From NCBI RefSeq assembly GCF_902859855.1, contig NZ_CADIKH010000025.1, forward strand, positions 1-64,000: 64,000 bases of DNA, written 5' to 3'. The notes under the pieces were generated by a model. That model worked only from the letters and a program-made list of their open reading frames with translations. It was not told where the DNA came from and made no database searches. This document shows, piece by piece, positions 61,176 through 64,000 of the stretch. The translations under genes and the position numbers were made by a program. Position 1 is the stretch's first letter; each line of letters starts with the position of its first letter. Source of the DNA: Paraburkholderia humisilvae (GTDB lineage Bacteria > Pseudomonadota > Gammaproteobacteria > Burkholderiales > Burkholderiaceae).

Positions 61176-62579
61176 TTATTTCTCGGCGGCCAGTTGCGCT
61201 TCGGTCATATGGTGTTTGTCGTCGACGCGCTTCACCAGCAGGTTGCAGATAAAGCCGATCACGAGCAGCACGGCCATCAGGTGCACGGTCAGCGTGTACG
61301 CGTCCGCTTTCGCGACGCCGTGCGCGACTTCATACGCACGGATGTAGTTGACGAGCACCGGGCCTGCAACGCCCGCCGCGGCCCATGCGGTCAGCAGACG
61401 CCCGTGAATGCCGCCGACGAATGCGGTGCCGAACATGTCGGCGAGATAGGCCGGTACGGTCGCGAAGCCGCCGCCGTACATCGACAGGATGACGCAGTAC
61501 GACAGCACGAAGAGGGCGATATTGCCCGCCTGCGCGAAGGTCGGTACGAAGTAGTACAGCACCGCGCCGAGCACGAAGAAGATGAAGTACGTGTTCTTGC
61601 GGCCCAGCCAGTCCGATGACGACGCCCAGATAAAGCGGCCGCCCATGTTGAACAGCGACAGCAGGCCGACGAAGCCCGCCGCGGCCGCGGCCGTCACCGT
61701 GCTCTTGAAGCTTTCCTGGATCATCACCGATGCCTGGCCGAGAATGCCGATGCCGGCCGTCACGTTCAGGAACAGCACGAGCCAGATCAGATAGAACTGC
61801 GGCGTCTTCAATGCCTGGTCGATGTGCACGTGGTTGCGCGTGATCATCTTCGTCGTGGTCGTGGCGGGCGGCGTCCAGCCGGCTGGCTTCCAGTCCGCCG
61901 GCGGCACGCGGATCGCGAGCGAGCCGATCGTCATCGAGATGAAGTACGCGATGCCGAGCACAACAAAGGTTTCGGCGACGCCGGCGCTGGTCGCGCTCTT
62001 GAAGTGGTTCATCAGCGCGACGGACAGCGGCGCGGCGATCATCGCGCCGCCGCCGAAGCCCATGATCGCCATGCCGGTCGCCATGCCGCGGCGGTCGGGG
62101 AACCAGCGGATCAGCGTCGATACGGGCGACACGTAGCCGAGGCCAAGACCGATGCCGCCGATCACGCCGTAGCCGAGGTACAGCAGCCAGATCTGGTGGG
62201 TCCACACGCCGATCGCGGAGACGATGAAGCCGCCGCCGAAGCAGCACGCGGCGGTAAACATCGTGCGGCGCGGACCGACGTGCTCGAGCCACTTGCCGGC
62301 GAACGCGGCCGACAGGCCGAGGAACACGATCGCGAGCGAGAAGATCCAGCCGAGGGTGGTCAGCGACCAGTCATCCGGTGCGGACTGCGTAATGCCGATG
62401 ATCTTCGTGAGCGGTCCGTTGAACACGGAGAACGCATAGGCCTGGCCGATACACAGGTGCACGGCGAGGGCGGCCGGCGGCACCATCCAGCGCGAAAAGC
62501 CTGGGCGGGCGACGGTTGCCTGCTTGGAAAAGAAAGGGGGCGAGCCGGTTTTGTCGTCTGGCTTTGCAATACTGCTCAT
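61176..62579 (-). CDS. Oxalate/formate antiporter (OxlT-like MFS carrier)
   Basis: 467 residues, 12 membrane helices. The N-terminal segment LCIGQAYAFSVFNGPLTKII, then GWIFSLAIVFLGLSAAFAGK and YVSPVSTLIRWFPDRRGMAT identify the oxalate/formate antiporter family. LIRWFPDRRG carries the helix 4-5 loop motif, and a cytoplasmic insert between halves (about 232-260) is Thr/Pro-rich. It exchanges external oxalate for internal formate in known members. A divergent GntR/FCD regulator supports an organic-acid role. Confidence 0.9.
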   Translation of the reverse strand: MSSIAKPDDKTGSPPFFSKQATVARPGFSRWMVPPAALAVHLCIGQAYAFSVFNGPLTKIIGITQSAPDDWSLTTLGWIFSLAIVFLGLSAAFAGKWLEHVGPRRTMFTAACCFGGGFIVSAIGVWTHQIWLLYLGYGVIGGIGLGLGYVSPVSTLIRWFPDRRGMATGMAIMGFGGGAMIAAPLSVALMNHFKSATSAGVAETFVVLGIAYFISMTIGSLAIRVPPADWKPAGWTPPATTTTKMITRNHVHIDQALKTPQFYLIWLVLFLNVTAGIGILGQASVMIQESFKSTVTAAAAAGFVGLLSLFNMGGRFIWASSSDWLGRKNTYFIFFVLGAVLYYFVPTFAQAGNIALFVLSYCVILSMYGGGFATVPAYLADMFGTAFVGGIHGRLLTAWAAAGVAGPVLVNYIRAYEVAHGVAKADAYTLTVHLMAVLLVIGFICNLLVKRVDDKHHMTEAQLAAEK

Positions 62580-62686
62580 GCGGTGGTCTCCGGTGAGGTA
62601 CGTCTTGTTCGTTATCGGTCATCAGCTGTCTTAACTTGAGCTTTTCGTCGCCGTTTGCGTTGGCAGGCCGAAAACTCATCAATGTT

Positions 62687-62707
62687 ATATGCTGATTGAC
62701 TGCATAT
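62687..62707. promoter_or_regulatory. Inverted repeat ATATGC-N9-GCATAT
   Basis: Both 6-base arms match perfectly (62687-62692, 62702-62707). Position upstream of the oxalate carrier gene suits an activator or repressor site. Confidence 0.45.
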
Positions 62708-63013
62708 GACGCGTTGACGCAAAACGCCAAAGTGGCGATTGCGAGACGATATTTCGTCGCCCGCCAGTTGGCAATATGACCGATAGCAACATATGATCCA
62801 TGCGCCGCCGTCATGATGCACTGCGAAATTTTGCTTGACACACTGAGATATGAAGCAGACAGGGCGGTTTCCTGCGTTCAGTCGCACTGCAACGTAATCT
62901 TCTGTGGAACATCGCCGCGTCGATGGGATTTTGGAAAGATCGCATCACGCCGGCTAGGTGTTTCACCGAGTTCAAAAAGCAACACAGACTGATATACTAC
63001 ATACAAAGTTATT

Positions 63014-63042
63014 GACGCATGTCGCGGCGCAGCATATGATTG
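63014..63042 (+). promoter_or_regulatory. Sigma-70 promoter of the small ORF-GntR operon
   Basis: TTGACG (63014-63019), a 17-base spacer and TATGAT (63037-63042) fit the housekeeping promoter well. The next ATG (63078) is 36 bases downstream of the -10. Confidence 0.7.
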
Positions 63043-63065
63043 AGTCATTCTGATCACTCAATCGT
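63040..63065. promoter_or_regulatory. Inverted-repeat operator over the -10/+1 region
   Basis: GATTGAGT (63040-63047) and ACTCAATC (63058-63065) form perfect 8-base arms around 10 bases. The site overlaps the -10 and the predicted transcription start, a place where repressor binding would block polymerase. The GntR protein encoded downstream is the obvious candidate. Confidence 0.6.
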
Positions 63066-63077
63066 GTGGAGCATTCC

Positions 63078-63302
63078 ATGGAATTCTTGTCTCTGGCGCT
63101 GCTTGCTGTGGGTTTCGTCGGTCTCGGCGCTGCCGCGACTGTTTTGCTGGCGAACATGGTGCCGCAGAACGTTGCATCGATCGCTGCCAGGCATGGCCGG
63201 TTCGCCGGTCTTGCGGGCGGAAACGGTGACGCGGTCATGCCGGCGCCGTTGCGTGCATCTGTTAAAAAAGAGGCGATGAATGTCGTCGGAACTTCAAGCT
63301 GA
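63078..63302 (+). CDS. Small membrane protein preceding the GntR gene
   Basis: 74 residues from ATG 63078 (TGGAG with 6-base spacing; a GTG four codons upstream is possible). Residues 3-26 are one hydrophobic helix, the rest is polar and Gly/Ala-rich. Its end overlaps the start of the GntR gene by 23 bases, so the two are cotranscribed and translationally linked. Family not recognised. Confidence 0.55.
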   Translation: MEFLSLALLAVGFVGLGAAATVLLANMVPQNVASIAARHGRFAGLAGGNGDAVMPAPLRASVKKEAMNVVGTSS

Positions 63303-64000
63303 AAACGGAGTGGCCACCCCGCTCACGCTAGCGCTGCAGCCGATCAATGCGAGCGCCAGCCTGCGCGATCAGGCCTATGCGATGCTCCGCCAGGCGATTG
63401 CCGACGCGGACATCTATCAGTCGAAGGAAGAAATCCGGCTGGACGAGCGTCTGCTCAGCGAGACGCTCGGCGTGAGCCGGACGCCGGTGCGCGAGGCGAT
63501 GACGCTGCTCGAGCAGGAAGGTTTTCTGCGCATGGTGCCGCGGCGCGGCATTTATATTGTGCGCAAGAGCAAGCGTGAAATCGTCGAGATGATCCAGATG
63601 TGGGCGGCGCTTGAAAGCATGGCCGCGCGCCTTGCCACGCTGCACGCGACCGACGCCGAAATCGCACGGCTGCGCCATATGTTCGACAGCTTCCGCGATG
63701 CGACGCCCGCCGAGCATATCGCCGAGTATTCGGACGCGAATATCGCGTTTCATCAGTCGATCGTCGAACTGTCGAAGTCGCAGATTATCCTTGAGACGAT
63801 CAAGAATATTTTCATCCACGTGCGCGCGATTCGCCGCATGACAATTTCGCAGAGCGACCGCGCGTCGCGTTCGATCGTCGACCATTTGCGCATTATCGAA
63901 GCGCTCGAACAGCGCGACACTGAACTTGCCGAGCGGCTCGTACGTCAGCATTCGCTCGATCTCGCTGACTTCGTCGAAGCGAACTGCGATTTTCTGGACT
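63280..64000 (+). CDS. GntR-family regulator (FCD subfamily), partial at window edge
   Basis: From ATG 63280 (AAGAGGCG upstream) 240 residues are visible before the window ends, nearly the whole protein. Residues 25-95 are the winged helix (LRDQAYAMLRQAIADADIYQ, LLSETLGVSRTPVREAMTLL, GFLRMVPRRGIYIVR). From about 105 the all-helical FCD ligand domain follows, with the metal-type Asp/His pattern (DANIAFHQSIVELSKS, RSIVDHLRIIEALEQRD). FCD regulators bind small carboxylates; oxalate or a related acid is plausible next to OxlT. It is likely autoregulated through the dyad at 63040. Confidence 0.92.
   Translation, partial: MSSELQAENGVATPLTLALQPINASASLRDQAYAMLRQAIADADIYQSKEEIRLDERLLSETLGVSRTPVREAMTLLEQEGFLRMVPRRGIYIVRKSKREIVEMIQMWAALESMAARLATLHATDAEIARLRHMFDSFRDATPAEHIAEYSDANIAFHQSIVELSKSQIILETIKNIFIHVRAIRRMTISQSDRASRSIVDHLRIIEALEQRDTELAERLVRQHSLDLADFVEANCDFLD

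Larger units (their letters stand above)
62580..63077. promoter_or_regulatory. Divergent control region between oxalate carrier and GntR operon
   Basis: 498 bases without a gene. Landmarks are an inverted repeat ATATGC-N9-GCATAT (62687-62707) about 110 bases before the carrier start, and a promoter with overlapping dyad at 63014-63065 for the right-hand operon. Confidence 0.7.

Noticed and set aside
1..64000. Prophage, insertion sequence, CRISPR array, tRNA or rRNA
   Set aside because: I looked for transposase or integrase domains, regularly spaced repeats, and tRNA or rRNA landmarks and saw none.

Overview
The window is high-GC (roughly 63-67% by eye) with dense, short-spaced genes and Shine-Dalgarno sites of the AGGAG type. 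It carries gene families typical of Burkholderia sensu lato: a PHA phasin, a DUF3331 protein, an FmdB zinc ribbon, many LysR, MarR and GntR regulators, and a type VI secretion VgrG. The most likely source is a Paraburkholderia or close relative (Burkholderiales, Betaproteobacteria). This is inferred from gene content; no rRNA, tRNA, insertion sequence, integrase or CRISPR array was seen.

Layout. (1) 1-4264, minus strand: a VgrG spike gene, a probable cargo effector and a partial membrane-anchored Asp-box repeat protein, tightly coupled. (2) 4689-20562: a nitrogen-compound region. It holds a polar amino-acid ABC importer (SBP, two permeases, ATPase) and an eight-gene operon (cyclic amidohydrolase, three-subunit molybdenum hydroxylase, CoxG-like protein, DUF1116 protein, HpxZ/AtzH-like protein, amidase). 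A second short operon carries an M20 carbamoyl/allantoate-type amidohydrolase and a DUF1989 protein. Two paralogous MarR regulators bracket the main operon. The set looks like ring hydroxylation, ring opening, then stepwise release of carbamoyl and amide nitrogen, for an N-heterocycle I cannot identify. (3) 20964-23671: cupin, luciferase-like oxidoreductase, LysR. (4) 24190-30054: a sensor kinase/FixJ pair with an extra lone receiver protein, a small membrane protein and an AraC regulator. (5) 30314-37514: small hypothetical proteins, a YkgJ protein, an unusual soluble chemoreceptor with its signalling tip at the N-terminus, LysR, DUF4410 lipoprotein, FmdB. (6) 37730-45340: amidohydrolase plus aromatic-acid-type MFS with a divergent LysR, then small conserved genes interspersed with gene relics, phasin and TetR. 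(7) 45721-55799: a sugar or sugar-acid locus with split transketolase, MFS, SDR and LysR on one strand, and a ribose-type ABC importer plus lactonase-like hydrolase divergently. (8) 55988-60919: Gly-rich secreted protein, hypotheticals, a catalase C-terminal relic, a YadG/YadH-like ABC exporter and an RsbRD-type kinase. (9) 61035-64000: an OxlT-like oxalate/formate carrier with a 42-residue companion, and divergently a small membrane protein and a GntR/FCD regulator that runs off the end.

The clearest under-described items are the N-heterocycle operon with a lone DUF1116 protein, the inverted chemoreceptor, the VgrG cargo gene, and several short gene relics in apparent intergenic DNA (DUF190, alpha/beta hydrolase, catalase, possibly SDR). 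A well-formed promoter with an overlapping inverted repeat lies in front of the GntR gene.
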